A DNA stretch of 64,000 nt from Streptomyces viridochromogenes DSM 40736 (GTDB lineage Bacteria > Actinomycetota > Actinomycetes > Streptomycetales > Streptomycetaceae). The position numbers and the translations under genes were made by a program. The notes below the pieces were generated by a model. The model did no database searches. It saw only the letters and a program-made list of their open reading frames with translations, and was not told the origin of the DNA. Below are positions 7,409-17,415 of the stretch, piece by piece. The DNA lies in NCBI RefSeq assembly GCF_000158955.1, contig NZ_GG657757.1, forward strand, positions 365,291 to 429,290. The letters are read 5' to 3'. How positions within the stretch are numbered: the stretch's first letter is position 1; each line of letters starts with the position of its first letter.

Positions 7409-7434
7409 TGGTCCTGGTCTATGCCACTTGGTCC
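7409..7434. promoter_or_regulatory. TGGTCC-type repeats in a divergent promoter region
   Basis: TGGTCC (7409-7414), TGGTCT (7415-7420) and TGGTCC (7429-7434) occur between two divergent genes. The element resembles half-sites of GntR/DasR-type or chitinase-type repeats. The spacing is irregular and the flanking genes are not sugar genes, so this is a weak call. Confidence 0.2.
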
Positions 7435-7535
7435 ACTATGAGTTCATTGTGTGCTCGGGTTCCGTACGCCCCGCAAGCCGACGCGGACGGACCTTCCGAC
7501 GGGCGCCCGGCACGGGTGCTGCTTAGCGTGGCAGC

Positions 7536-8834
7536 GTGAGTTCGCGCACTCCCTCCAGGCAGGCACGCACCTCCGGCGAGCGGGCGGTCGCCCGCCACGG
7601 CTGGGTGCAGGCCCTCGTCACGGTGGTCGGCGGGCTGCTCGCCATGGCGGTGGTGGCCGCGCTCGGCCTGTGGGCGGCGGGAGCCGCGGACCTCCCGGAC
7701 GGCGCCTTCGTGCCGGTCACCGCGGCGACGATGGTCACGGCCGTCGGGGGCACGGTGAGGCTCTCCGGGAACGCCGGCGACCTCGCCGGCACCCAGGCGG
7801 GCCTGACCGTGACCCCGCTGTCCGTCACGCTCACCGGCGCGCTGGTGGTCGCCTGGGGGTTCCTGCGGCCGTTGCGGCACCGCGCGGTCGCCGGTGCGAC
7901 GGAGCTGGCCGGCTGGGCCGGCAGGGTCGCGGCCCTGTGGCTGCTCGGGCTGATCGGCCTGACGCTCGCCGCACGGCACACGTTCGACGTCTCCCTCGGC
8001 GACGACGAGTTGGGCGAACTCGGTGACCTGTTCGGCGCTTCGCCGCGGATCGGCTTCACCACGGACGTTCCGCTGTCCGTGTTCGTCGGCATGGTGTGGC
8101 TGGCCGGTGTGCTGGTGCTGGCCCTGCTGGTGTCGCGCGGCGCCCCGTTGCCGGGCGGGCTGCTGCGCTTCCAGACCTCGGTGCGTCCGGCCGCGTACGC
8201 GATGGTCGCGCTGCTGCTGGCCTGTGTCGTCATCGGCGTGCTCATCGCCCTGGTCGTCGCGGCGGCCAAGGGACACGCGAGGGAGACGTTCGCGGTGATC
8301 CTGCTGGGCCTGCCCAACGTGGTGTGGCTGGCACTGACGATCGGCCTCGGCGCCACGTGGAACGGCAGGGTGGAGGGGCCGTTCGGGTTGCCCATGCCGC
8401 ACGTCCTCGACGAGGTGTTGCGCACTCCGGACATCGCCGAGCTGAACCTGCGGACCCTCTCCCAGTACGACGGCCGGGTGTGGTGGCTGCTGGTCGTCGA
8501 CGTGGTGCTGCTGGTCGGCGCCGCGTTCGTGATGGCGGCCCGGTCGCCTGCCCGGATCCGGGCCTGGCAGCACGCCGTGCACATGGCGGCCGCCCTCGTG
8601 CTCACCGTGTTCATGATCTGCCTGGTCGGGCGCGTCTCCGCGCACTTCGGCCTGTCGGTGCTCGGCATCGGCGACCTGGGGGGCAGCCTCGGTGGCCGGC
8701 TGTTCCTCAGGCCCCAGGTGTGGGGTGCGGTCGGTCTGGCCGTCCCGTGGGGGCTGGTGACCGGGTTCGCCGGTGCGCTGCTGGCGCGGCACGTCCGGCG
8801 ACGGGGTGAGGTGCGCGCCGAGAGGGCGGGCTGA
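7536..8834 (+). CDS. Streptophobe-family polytopic membrane protein
   Basis: 432 residues from GTG 7536. Hydrophobic segments that look like about ten spans are spread through the chain, e.g. WVQALVTVVGGLLAMAVVAA, VRPAAYAMVALLLACVVIGV and VWWLLVVDVVLLVGAAFVMA. Soluble loops carry PDGAFVPVTAATMVTAVGGT and NAGDLAGTQAGLTVTPLSVT. This pattern is what I recall as the 'streptophobe' family, conserved in Streptomyces and of unknown function, often beside Ser/Thr kinases. No transport or catalytic motif is visible. Convergent with the kinase operon across the tandem repeat at 8836-8935. Confidence 0.7.
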   Translation: MSSRTPSRQARTSGERAVARHGWVQALVTVVGGLLAMAVVAALGLWAAGAADLPDGAFVPVTAATMVTAVGGTVRLSGNAGDLAGTQAGLTVTPLSVTLTGALVVAWGFLRPLRHRAVAGATELAGWAGRVAALWLLGLIGLTLAARHTFDVSLGDDELGELGDLFGASPRIGFTTDVPLSVFVGMVWLAGVLVLALLVSRGAPLPGGLLRFQTSVRPAAYAMVALLLACVVIGVLIALVVAAAKGHARETFAVILLGLPNVVWLALTIGLGATWNGRVEGPFGLPMPHVLDEVLRTPDIAELNLRTLSQYDGRVWWLLVVDVVLLVGAAFVMAARSPARIRAWQHAVHMAAALVLTVFMICLVGRVSAHFGLSVLGIGDLGGSLGGRLFLRPQVWGAVGLAVPWGLVTGFAGALLARHVRRRGEVRAERAG

Positions 8835-8835
8835 C

Positions 8836-8935
8836 GGGAGGCTCACCGGCTGCGCGGTGGTGCCGGGAGGCTCACCGGCTGCGCGGTGGCGGGAGGCTCA
8901 CCGGCTACGCGGTGGCGGGAGGCTCACGCGGTGGC
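8836..8935. repeat. Tandem repeat, ~26-bp unit, 3.7 copies
   Basis: Copies start at 8836, 8865, 8891 and 8917. The core is GGGAGGCTCACCGGC followed by TGCGCGGTGG. Copy 1 has three extra bases, copy 3 has one change and copy 4 lacks the middle. The block fills the gap between the convergent streptophobe and kinase stops. Unit-to-unit identity is high, so it is probably recent and could vary in copy number between strains. Confidence 0.85.
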
Positions 8936-8941
8936 GAGGGC

Positions 8942-9928
8942 CTACTCCCGCTCCACGAAGACGGGTTCGGCCCAGCGCGGCGGTGGCTTCGGCCGCCTCT
9001 CCGGGGGCTGCCGAGTCACCCGGGTGGCCCCGCGCCCAGGGGCGGGTCCGCCGCCCTTCGTCGCGGCGCGCAGAGCGGCGACGAAATCGAGGCAGGACGG
9101 GTACCGGTCGTCGGGGCTCTTGGCGAGGGCCTTGGCGAAGACCGGGTCGGCCTGCGGGGCGACGTCGGGGCGGGACTCGGTCAACGGCGGCGGATCGTCG
9201 TACTGGTGGGCCCAGAGCAGGGCCATGTCGTCGTCCCGGCGGAACGGCGGGTGGCCGGCGAGCACCTCGTAGACGACGCAGGCGAAGCCGTACACGTCGC
9301 AACGGGCGTCGACCGGGCGGCCCGAGATCTGCTCCGGGGCCACGTAGTCGAGCGTGCCGACGAACTGGCCGACCGTGGTGAACCCGGTCAGCGACAGCGA
9401 CTTCTTCGTCAGACCGAAGTCGGTGAGGTAGACGTGCTCGGGGTGGTCGCTGTCGGTGCCACGGGACACCAGGATGTTTCCGGGTTTGACGTCCCGGTGC
9501 ACCAGCCCGTGCTCGTGGGCCGCGTCGAGCGCGGAGGCCACCTGGGCGGCGACGCGCAGGGCGGTCGCGGACGGCAACGGCCCTTCACGGTCGAGAAGAT
9601 GGCGCAGGTCGCTGCCGGCGACGAACCGCATGGCGATGTACAGCACGCCGTCCGTCTCGCCGGCCTCGAAGATCGGCACGATGTGCGGGTGGTCGATCGC
9701 GGCGGCGGCTCTGGACTCGTGGGTGAAACGACGCCGGAAGGTGTCGTTGCGGGCGAGTTCCGGGGCGAGCAGCTTGAGCGCGACGGTGCGTTCCAGACGC
9801 AGGTCGCGGGCCCGGTAGACGACTGCCATGCCGCCGCGCCCGATCTCCTGCTCGATCCGGTACCCGGCGATCTGCTGCCCGATCAGCTCGGACGGCCGCC
9901 CCGAGAACAGGCTCGTCTCGCGGCTCAT
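8942..9928 (-). CDS. Serine/threonine protein kinase (no membrane span)
   Basis: 328 residues; ATG 9928 overlaps the preceding stop. All kinase motifs are present: glycine loop IGRGGMAVVYRA (29-40), Lys52 in ALKLL, HRDVKPGN with catalytic Asp146, DFG at 170-172 and APE at 197-199. A Pro/Arg-rich tail follows the domain and there is no transmembrane helix or PASTA repeat, so it is cytosolic or peripheral. It is last in an operon with an FHA-domain ABC transporter. FHA domains bind phospho-Thr, and the same pairing is known in mycobacteria (PknF with Rv1747). The transporter is the likely substrate. Confidence 0.95.
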   Translation of the reverse strand: MSRETSLFSGRPSELIGQQIAGYRIEQEIGRGGMAVVYRARDLRLERTVALKLLAPELARNDTFRRRFTHESRAAAAIDHPHIVPIFEAGETDGVLYIAMRFVAGSDLRHLLDREGPLPSATALRVAAQVASALDAAHEHGLVHRDVKPGNILVSRGTDSDHPEHVYLTDFGLTKKSLSLTGFTTVGQFVGTLDYVAPEQISGRPVDARCDVYGFACVVYEVLAGHPPFRRDDDMALLWAHQYDDPPPLTESRPDVAPQADPVFAKALAKSPDDRYPSCLDFVAALRAATKGGGPAPGRGATRVTRQPPERRPKPPPRWAEPVFVERE

Positions 9929-10931
9929 CGGGTATCACCCTCGGGCGATACGACCCGGGTCGGCTCGGGCTCCACGACCCGAGTGGGCGGCGCCTCGGCG
10001 GAGTTGTCCCCTTCCTGCGCCTCCTGCCCCTGCGCGGCCTCCTCGGACGACACGACCCGCGTGGGTTCCGCCTCCGCGGGACGGGCGGCTTCCCCGGCCT
10101 CCTCCGGCTCGGGCGCCACCACCCGCGTGGGCTCAGGCCCCTCAGGCGACACGGCCGGCGTGGATGCGGGAGCCTCGGGCGGCACGGCCTGCTCCGGCCC
10201 CAGCTCCTCAGACGCCACCACGCGCGTCGGCTCAGGCGCCTCCGGCGACACCACGCGTGTCGGTTCTGGGGGTTCGGCCGGGGTGAGGGGCGGCTCGGTC
10301 GGGTGGGGGGCTTCCTCGGCGTGGGGCGGCTCTTGCGGACCGGGTGGCTCCTCGGCGGCCACGGGGGGCTCCTCCGTGGGCTCGGGCGGCACCACCCGCG
10401 TGGGGGCGCGCGCCGGGGCCTCGGCCGGGCCGGGCGACGAGTCGTCGGCCCGGGGTGTCTCGTCCGTCGCGTACGTGCTCGCCCCGGCGCCCTCGGCGTA
10501 CACCCAGTGCCCGTGCGCGGCGTCGTAGAGCCACACGGACTCGCCGTCGACGACGACACCGATGCGCAGCCCGCGTGTGCGGGTGTGGAACGACTCCCGG
10601 TCGAGGCCGTTCGCGAGATCCTCGACCGCCGAGCGGTAGCGCGCCAGCGCCTCCTGCGCGCGCCCCAGCAGCGGACGCGGGTCGGCGGTGCGGGTGAGCG
10701 GGCCGTCCGCCGAGGGCGGGTCCTGCGGTACGGCGACCAGGCGGCGGCCGTCGACCAGGCCGACCAGCCGTTTAAGCACAGCACATGCCCCCAGTCGCCC
10801 TGCCGTTCGAGGAGCTGCACGGGCAGCAGGGGGTCGAGGTCCACGGTGGGCCGCGCCGGGTCGGGGGCCTCCCAGGCCGGCATCCCGTGCTGCGGGACGA
10901 CGTGGGTGGGGCGGAAATCGGGAGTCGTCAC
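9925..10931 (-). pseudogene. Pro/Glu-rich kinase-operon protein, frameshifted
   Basis: From GTG 10931 one frame reads TTPDFRPTHVVPQHGMPAWE and GDWGHVLCLNGWSAW. The sense continues in another frame with VDGRRLVAVPQ, ARYRSAVEDLANGLDRESFH and GVVVDGESVWLYDAAHGHWV. A single G is missing near 10755 (TGG-TCGAC where TGG-GTCGAC is needed to give W-V-D-G). Past the join comes a long low-complexity part with many copies of P/E-PTRVV, ending at TGA 9925, which overlaps the kinase start. The folded part is one SH3-like 'NGWSAWVDGRRL' unit and a second 'WLYDAAHGHWVYAE' unit. The PTRVV repeats carry Thr residues that a kinase could modify. One base decides whether the gene is broken or misread. Confidence 0.8.
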
Positions 10932-10940
10932 GGGCGCCCT

Positions 10941-13271
10941 CTACTTCCGCATCACGGCCGGTTCGTGCCGGCGCAGCAGGCGGGACACGAGGAAGCCGAA
11001 GAGCACCGACAGCACGACCAGCATCCCGACGTCGAGCAGCCACGTGCCCGCCGAGTGGTCGAAGAGCGGGTCCTTGGTCAGATCGTCGGGCACGATCCGG
11101 GCCAGGTCGACGGTGCCGGCCATCGCGGCCAGCGCCCAGCGCGCCGGCACCAGCCAGCCGAGTTGCTCAAGCCCGGGCACGCCGTCCAGTTTCAGCAGGG
11201 CACCGCAGAAGACGACCTGGACGATGGCGACGAGCACCAGCAGCGGCATCGTCACCTCTTCCTTGCGCACCAGCGCCGAGATGAGCAGCCCGAGCATCAT
11301 CGCCGTGAACGCCAACAGGGCGACGGCGACGGCTATTTCCACCAGGGGCGGCATCATCACACCTTCGTCGCCGGGCGCGCCGAGGTCGACGCCGAGCAGG
11401 GCGACGACGGTGAGCACCAGGGCCTGCAGCACGGTGATGACGCCCAGTACGACGACCTTGGACATCAGGTACGCCGATCTGGACAGGCCCACCGTCCGCT
11501 CCCGCTGGTAGATCACGCGTTCCTTGACGAGTTCGCGCACGGCGTTCGCGGCGCCGGTGAGCACCGCGCCGACGCACAGGATGAGCAGCGTGTTCATCGC
11601 CGTGTCAGCGGTCAGCTCGCCGCCGGACAGGGCCCGCGCCATCACCCCCATCACGAACGGCAGGGCGATCATGATGATCAGGAACGTGCGGTCGGCGCTG
11701 AGCGCGGAGGCGTACCGGCGCACCAGCGTGTTCAGCTGGGCGGTCCTGCTGCGCGGCCGGGGCGGCGCGGTGATGACGACCGGCCCGGACCGCGGCTGCC
11801 GGGGCTGGGCGGTGGAGTCGGCGATGTACCGGCCGTAGAAGGGCGAGGCGCGGTACTCCTCGGCCCAGTCCCGGTCCGTGTCCCGGTCGAACGCCTCGAA
11901 GGCCTCCGGCCACTGCTCGAAGCCGAAGTACGCCAGGGCGTCCTCGGGCGGCCCGTAGTAGGCGATCTTCCCGCCGGGTGCCAGCACGAGGAGCCGGTCG
12001 CACACGTCGAGGCTGAGCACGCTGTGGGTGACCACAATGACCGTCCGGCCGTCGTCGGCGAGGCCGCGCAGCATGTGCATCACGGAGCGGTCCATGCCGG
12101 GGTCGAGGCCGGAGGTCGGCTCGTCGAGGAAGAGCAGCGACGGTTTGGTCAGCAGTTCCAGGGCGACGCTGACGCGTTTGCGCTGGCCGCCGGAGAGGCT
12201 GTGCAGGTGCTGGTCGGCGCGCTGTTCCAGGCCCAGTTCACGGATCACCTCGTCGACCCGGGCGCGCCGCTCGGCCTTGGCGGTGTCCTGCGGGAAGCGC
12301 AGTTCCGCGGCGTAGGAGAGGGCTTTGCGGACGGTCAGCTGGGCGTGCAGGATGTCGTCCTGCGGCACCAGGCCGATGCGCTGGCGCAGCTCGGCGTAGT
12401 CGCGGTAGAGGTCGCGGCCGTCGTAGAGCACGGTGCCGTGGTCGGCGGGCCGCTGGCCGGTGAGGGCGTTGAGGAGCGTGGACTTGCCGGCGCCGCTCGG
12501 GCCGACGACGGCGAGCAGGCACTTCTCCCCCACCGGGAACGACACGTGGTCCAGCAGGGTCTTGCGGCCGTGGTCGACACTGACCGTGAGGTCCTGCACG
12601 TCGAGCGAGATCTCGCCGGTGTCGACATACTCCTGGAGTTCGTCGCCGACCAGGCAGAACGCCGAGTGGCCGATGCCGACGATGTCGCCCTGGCGGACCG
12701 GTGCGCTGGTCACGGGGCTGCCGTTGAGGTACGTACCGTTGTGGCTGCCGACGTCGGTGATCTCGTACGTGCCGTCGGGCAGGGCGCGCAGTTCGGCGTG
12801 CCGGCGGGAGACCACCAGGTCGTCGATGACCAGGTCGTTGTCCGCGGCACGGCCGATACGGACGGTCCGGGTGGGCAACGGGCGCACGGTGGTGGGCCGC
12901 CGGTAGGTGCCGGTCATGGCCGGCATGGAGACGCCGGAGGGGCGTTCCGGTGCGGGCGGGGGGCGGCCCAGCAGGACCATGCGCGGCCCGTCGGCCGGGT
13001 TGCCGAAGCGGATGACGCTGCCGGGGCCGACGTCCCGCTCGCGGATGCGCCGCCCTTCGGCGTAGGTGCCGTTGGTGCTGTTCTCGTCCTCGATGGTCCA
13101 GTGTCCGTCTTCGGGCCGTAGCACGGCGTGGTGCCAGGAGACCCGGTCGTCGTCGATGACGATGTCGCTCAACGGGTCGCGTCCCACGTGGTAGTCGTGG
13201 CCCGGCAGCATCACCGTGGAGCCCGTCTCGGTCTCCAGGACGAGTTCTGGTGCTACCGACGGTTGCGCCAT
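10941..13271 (-). CDS. ABC transporter with two FHA domains (ABCG-type half transporter)
   Basis: 776 residues from ATG 13271. FHA1 at about 15-95 (HVGRDPLSDIVIDD, SWHH, NSTNGTY) and FHA2 at about 130-205 (IGRAADNDLVIDD, SRRH, SHNGTYLNG) are both complete for phospho-Thr binding. The ATPase domain has Walker A GPSGAGKS (257-264), signature LSGGQ (359-363) and Walker B LLFLDEP (379-385). About six ABC-2-type membrane spans follow (e.g. FLIIMIALPFVMGVMARALS). This is the architecture of mycobacterial Rv1747, an exporter controlled by a Ser/Thr kinase through its FHA domains. It is first in the operon; the next start is 9 bases past its stop and the kinase is third. Substrate unknown; a lipid or cell-wall component is usual for the family. 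Confidence 0.93.
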   Translation of the reverse strand: MAQPSVAPELVLETETGSTVMLPGHDYHVGRDPLSDIVIDDDRVSWHHAVLRPEDGHWTIEDENSTNGTYAEGRRIRERDVGPGSVIRFGNPADGPRMVLLGRPPPAPERPSGVSMPAMTGTYRRPTTVRPLPTRTVRIGRAADNDLVIDDLVVSRRHAELRALPDGTYEITDVGSHNGTYLNGSPVTSAPVRQGDIVGIGHSAFCLVGDELQEYVDTGEISLDVQDLTVSVDHGRKTLLDHVSFPVGEKCLLAVVGPSGAGKSTLLNALTGQRPADHGTVLYDGRDLYRDYAELRQRIGLVPQDDILHAQLTVRKALSYAAELRFPQDTAKAERRARVDEVIRELGLEQRADQHLHSLSGGQRKRVSVALELLTKPSLLFLDEPTSGLDPGMDRSVMHMLRGLADDGRTVIVVTHSVLSLDVCDRLLVLAPGGKIAYYGPPEDALAYFGFEQWPEAFEAFDRDTDRDWAEEYRASPFYGRYIADSTAQPRQPRSGPVVITAPPRPRSRTAQLNTLVRRYASALSADRTFLIIMIALPFVMGVMARALSGGELTADTAMNTLLILCVGAVLTGAANAVRELVKERVIYQRERTVGLSRSAYLMSKVVVLGVITVLQALVLTVVALLGVDLGAPGDEGVMMPPLVEIAVAVALLAFTAMMLGLLISALVRKEEVTMPLLVLVAIVQVVFCGALLKLDGVPGLEQLGWLVPARWALAAMAGTVDLARIVPDDLTKDPLFDHSAGTWLLDVGMLVVLSVLFGFLVSRLLRRHEPAVMRK

Positions 13272-13317
13272 GGCCAAGATTCTACCGATCTGCCCGGTAT
13301 CTGACTCGGCGAGCGGG

Positions 13318-13728
13318 TCAGGCCACGGGGATGCCCAGGACGGGCGCCGCCCGCTGCATCCGGAGGGCGTCCACGGACTCGGCGAGCAGTTCGTACTCGG
13401 TGGTGTCGTCACTGGTGGCGATCCGTACCAGCCGTCCGGCCGCCAACTCCTCGGCGACCCGCTCCTGCTGGGCGGGATCGGCGCACCAGGCGCGCAGCAG
13501 CGTGGGCACGTCGGGTACGGTCTCGGCGACCGGCACGAGCGCGCCCGGCGGTAAGTGCTCGGCGTCGGGCCGGGGGTCGAGGCGCTGGGCGATCCAGGAG
13601 GCGCGGTCGCGCAGCCACCACAGGGCGAGGGCGAGGGTGGGCGCCCGGTAGGTTCCCAGGGGGACGCCGATGCGGCGGCCGTCGCAGACTCCGTAGGCCG
13701 TGACATGGCACAGAAACTCGTCGTGCAC
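13318..13728 (-). CDS. Conserved hypothetical protein
   Basis: 136 residues; GTG 13728 chosen because GGGAGGG lies about six bases upstream. The N-terminal part reads HDEFLCHVTAYGVCDGRRIG then APTLALALWWLRDRASWIAQ; the rest is helical (PDVPTLLRAWCADPAQQERV, ELLAESVDALRMQR). No transmembrane segment, signal peptide or recognisable catalytic motif. It sits 46 bases upstream of the FHA-ABC gene on the same strand, so it may be the first gene of that operon. Codon use is normal for the window. I do not recognise the family. Confidence 0.6.
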   Translation of the reverse strand: MHDEFLCHVTAYGVCDGRRIGVPLGTYRAPTLALALWWLRDRASWIAQRLDPRPDAEHLPPGALVPVAETVPDVPTLLRAWCADPAQQERVAEELAAGRLVRIATSDDTTEYELLAESVDALRMQRAAPVLGIPVA

Positions 13729-14063
13729 GTGACCCTCCCCCGTCGCCCGCCCGTCTGCCGGCCCGGCCAAGTCGTCCCGCGACTCGCGTGCTGTGCGTGA
13801 GGGCGCCGTCGCTGGATGTGAAAACGCTCTCGCAGGTCAGTATGTTCACTGCTGAAACACTGTCACCATGTCTTTCCGGCCAGTCTCCTGGCATATTCAC
13901 ACCTCGAGTTGGCCGAAACGCGTCGGGCTGCCCTCGGGCGCATGACTCCGGAGGTAATCGACGCTCTTGCCGGGCCCGGGCAGGGTGGTGGGTGCCGGGT
14001 TCACCGCGAGCGTCGATCCGGCTCCCGACCAGCAGACCCGACCTCCCTGGAGGCTGATCGCCC
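13729..14063. other. Divergent intergenic region
   Basis: 335 bases between divergent starts. A lower-GC patch at about 13800-13900 (GATGTGAAAACGCTCTCGC, TGTTCACTGCTGAAACACTG) probably holds the promoters. The hairpin-like TGCCGGGCCCGGGCA lies near 13970. No gene is seen. Confidence 0.4.
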
Positions 14064-14447
14064 ATGTCCGCAACCACCCGCCGTTACGAGGACGCCGTCG
14101 CCCGCTACTTCGAGGCCTGGAACGCCGAGGACCCGGCCGCACGGGAGAAGGCGGTGGCCGCCGCCTGGACCGAGGACGGCGGCTACACCGACCCCCTGGC
14201 CGACGTCAGCGGCCACGAGCAGATCGCCGCGGTGATCACGGCGGCCCACGAGCAGTTCCCCGGGTTCGTGTTCCGGCTCTCCGGCGCTGTCGACGGCCAC
14301 CACGACATCGCGCGCTTCTCGTGGGAGCTGGTCAGCGCGGCCGACGGCTCGGCACCGGTCGCCGGCTCGGATGTGATCACGCTCGACGAGCAGGGCCGGA
14401 TCAGGGCCGTGCTCGGATTCCTGGACCGGGTGCCCGCCGGCGCCTGA
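14064..14447 (+). CDS. SnoaL/NTF2-like fold protein
   Basis: 127 residues from ATG 14064 (CTGGAGG about seven bases upstream). Order: VARYFEAWNAEDPAAREKAV, AWTEDGGYTDPLADVSGHEQ, ITAAHEQFPGFVFRLSGAVD, HHDIARFSWELVSAADG, ending AVLGFLDRVP. This is the cone-shaped NTF2/SnoaL fold used by small cyclases, isomerases and many proteins of unknown role. Pocket residues (W, D of YTDP, H of HHDIARF) are kept, so ligand binding is possible. Monocistronic or paired with the DUF1905 gene downstream (78 bases). Confidence 0.8.
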   Translation: MSATTRRYEDAVARYFEAWNAEDPAAREKAVAAAWTEDGGYTDPLADVSGHEQIAAVITAAHEQFPGFVFRLSGAVDGHHDIARFSWELVSAADGSAPVAGSDVITLDEQGRIRAVLGFLDRVPAGA

Positions 14448-14525
14448 GACCGAAGGGAGCGATGAGTTTCCCGGCTCCCGGGGGTCTTTTCCGTGAGAGG
14501 CCACCGGGAGCGAAGGACGCACGTC

Positions 14526-14813
14526 ATGACCACGCACGGAAAACTGGACACGGAATTCACCGCGACCCTGCGCAAGAGCCCCGCCGGCGGCGGCTGGACC
14601 TACCTGGTCTGGCCCCGGTCCGCCGAGTTCTTCGGCACCCGCGGCCTGGTCAAGGTCCGCGGGACCATCGACGGGCACCCGTTCCGCAGTTCCTTCATGG
14701 CACTGGGCGACGGCACGCACAAGCTGCCGGTGAAGGCCGATCTCCGCAGGGCCATCGGCAAGCAGGAAGGCGACACGGTGACCGTGCGCCTGGAGGAGCG
14801 GATCGGCTCCTAG
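14526..14813 (+). CDS. DUF1905 domain protein
   Basis: 95 residues from ATG 14526 (AAGGA upstream). Signature: [51 protein letters not shown] and [20 protein letters not shown], then VRLEER. DUF1905 is a small beta fold, often alone or fused to YdeI/OmpD-associated domains. No enzymatic residues are known. Ends in front of the strong hairpin at 14820-14853. Confidence 0.88.
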   Translation: MTTHGKLDTEFTATLRKSPAGGGWTYLVWPRSAEFFGTRGLVKVRGTIDGHPFRSSFMALGDGTHKLPVKADLRRAIGKQEGDTVTVRLEERIGS

Positions 14814-14819
14814 ACCTCT

Positions 14820-14853
14820 CCGGCCCGGGGGCGGGCAGCCGCCCCCGGGCCGG
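14820..14853. terminator. Bidirectional hairpin terminator
   Basis: A perfect 15-bp stem (CCGGCCCGGGGGCGG / CCGCCCCCGGGCCGG) with loop GCAG between the convergent stops at 14813 and 14864. Confidence 0.85.
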
Positions 14854-14863
14854 GCGCAGCGGG

Positions 14864-15856
<993 letters not shown>

Positions 15857-15973
15857 CGCGACTCCAGAGGGGTTGGCACGGTCGGGAAACAACCGCTGCC
15901 CACTCTGGCGTGACCTGCTCCCATGCGTCCAACAGAAGAATCCGATGGAATTCAGCGGCTACGCTTCTCAGTC

Positions 15974-16858
15974 ATGGAACTGCGTCACCTGCAGCACTTC
16001 GTCGCGGTCGCCGAGGACCAACACTTCACCCGGGCGGCGGAACGGCTCCTGGTGTCCCAGTCGGGCCTGTCGGCCTCCATCCGGGCGCTGGAGCGGGAGC
16101 TCCAGACGCCGCTGTTCGTGCGCACGACCCGCCGGGTGACGCTCACCCCGGCCGGGCGGGCACTGCTCGTCGAGGCGGAGCGCATCCTGGCCCAGGTGCG
16201 GACGGCCCACGAGGCGGTGGCGGCGGTGCAGGGTGTGCTGCGCGGCATGCTCACGCTGGGCAGCGAGCAGTGCATCGCCGGGGTGCATGTGGCGGGGCTG
16301 CTCGCCGCATTCCGGCACCGGCATCCGGACGTGGAGATCTGTCTGCGGCAGGCCGGCTCTGGCGCGCTCGCGGAGGACGTCGAGGCCGGGCGGCTCGACC
16401 TGGCGTTCGCCGTGCGGACACAGGCGGACACCGACCAGCTGCGGTCGGTGCCGCTGACCTGCGAACCGATGACGCTGCTGTGCCACTCCAGTCACCCGCT
16501 GGCCGCCGCCGGCGCGGCGGTCACACCGCAGGAGCTGGGCGGTGAGGTGTTCGTCGACTTCCACCCGGACTGGGGTCCGCGCCGCACCACCGACACGGTG
16601 TTCGCCGCCGCGGGGGTACGGCGGACCGTGGCCCTGGAGGTGAACGACGTGCACACGCTGCTCGACCTCGTCGACGAGAACCTCGGCGTCGCCGTCGTGC
16701 CGCGGCACTTCGCGCACAAGCGCTCCTCCCTGACCGCGCTGCCCGTGAAGGGCACCGGTGAGGCCGTCTACGAGACGGTGGCGCTGCTGCCGCCCCGGCA
16801 GGCCACCAGCCCGGCGGCCCGGGCACTGATGGCGCTGCTGGAGACCACGGGCGGGTAG
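15974..16858 (+). CDS. LysR-family transcriptional regulator
   Basis: 294 residues from ATG 15974, the usual [14 protein letters not shown] start. The winged helix-turn-helix is at 1-60 ([35 protein letters not shown]). The effector-binding domain runs from about 90 to the end ([35 protein letters not shown]). LysR genes typically act on the divergent neighbour, here the aldo/keto reductase, 117 bases away start to start. The gap would hold the operator, but I could not fix a clear T-N11-A site. Ligand unknown. Confidence 0.93.
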   Translation: MELRHLQHFVAVAEDQHFTRAAERLLVSQSGLSASIRALERELQTPLFVRTTRRVTLTPAGRALLVEAERILAQVRTAHEAVAAVQGVLRGMLTLGSEQCIAGVHVAGLLAAFRHRHPDVEICLRQAGSGALAEDVEAGRLDLAFAVRTQADTDQLRSVPLTCEPMTLLCHSSHPLAAAGAAVTPQELGGEVFVDFHPDWGPRRTTDTVFAAAGVRRTVALEVNDVHTLLDLVDENLGVAVVPRHFAHKRSSLTALPVKGTGEAVYETVALLPPRQATSPAARALMALLETTGG

Positions 16859-16899
16859 ACGGGGACGCACGGCACGCGGCGATGCGCGATGGTGGAGCC

Positions 16900-17415
16900 A
16901 TGCATGCGAAGGACATCCTCATCGAGGGCTACAGCCGCGTCCAGGAAGAAGTCCACGCCACCGTCGAGGGGCTCGGGCCGGACGAACTGAGCGCCCGCCC
17001 CTCCCCCGACACCAACTCCGTCGCCTGGCTGGTATGGCACCTCACCCGCGTCCAGGACGATCACATCGCCGACGCCTTCGACCTCGACCAGGTGTGGCTG
17101 TCCCAGGACTGGGAGAAGCGCTTCGGGCTGGGCCTGCCCCGCCACGACACGGGCTACGGCCACAGCCCGGCCAAGGTCGCCAAGGTCCGGGTCGACTCCG
17201 GCGACCTGCTGACCGGCTACTACGACGCGGTGCACGCGCAGACCCTCGGCGCCCTGCGTTCACTGGCCGCCAAGGACCTGGAGCGCGTGGTCGACGACCG
17301 CTGGGACCCGCCGGTCACCCTGGGCGTGCGGCTGGTGAGCGTCCTGTCCGACGATCTGCAGCACATCGGACAGGCCGCCTACCTCCGGGGACTGCTTCAG
17401 ACGCTCGCCTCGTAA
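16900..17415 (+). CDS. DinB/DUF664-family (mycothiol-transferase-like) protein
   Basis: 171 residues from ATG 16900 with TGGAG upstream. Four-helix DinB pattern with metal ligands: [20 protein letters not shown] (His), [17 protein letters not shown] (His), and [16 protein letters not shown] (His). DinB/DUF664 proteins in actinobacteria are bacillithiol- or mycothiol-dependent S-transferases in several proven cases. The three His suggest a bound divalent metal. Its 3' end overlaps the adenosine deaminase stop by 19 bases on the other strand. Confidence 0.85.
   Translation: MHAKDILIEGYSRVQEEVHATVEGLGPDELSARPSPDTNSVAWLVWHLTRVQDDHIADAFDLDQVWLSQDWEKRFGLGLPRHDTGYGHSPAKVAKVRVDSGDLLTGYYDAVHAQTLGALRSLAAKDLERVVDDRWDPPVTLGVRLVSVLSDDLQHIGQAAYLRGLLQTLAS

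Noticed and set aside
13805-13830. GAAAACGCTCTC as a LacI-type operator
   Set aside because: Only one half fits and it is not palindromic.
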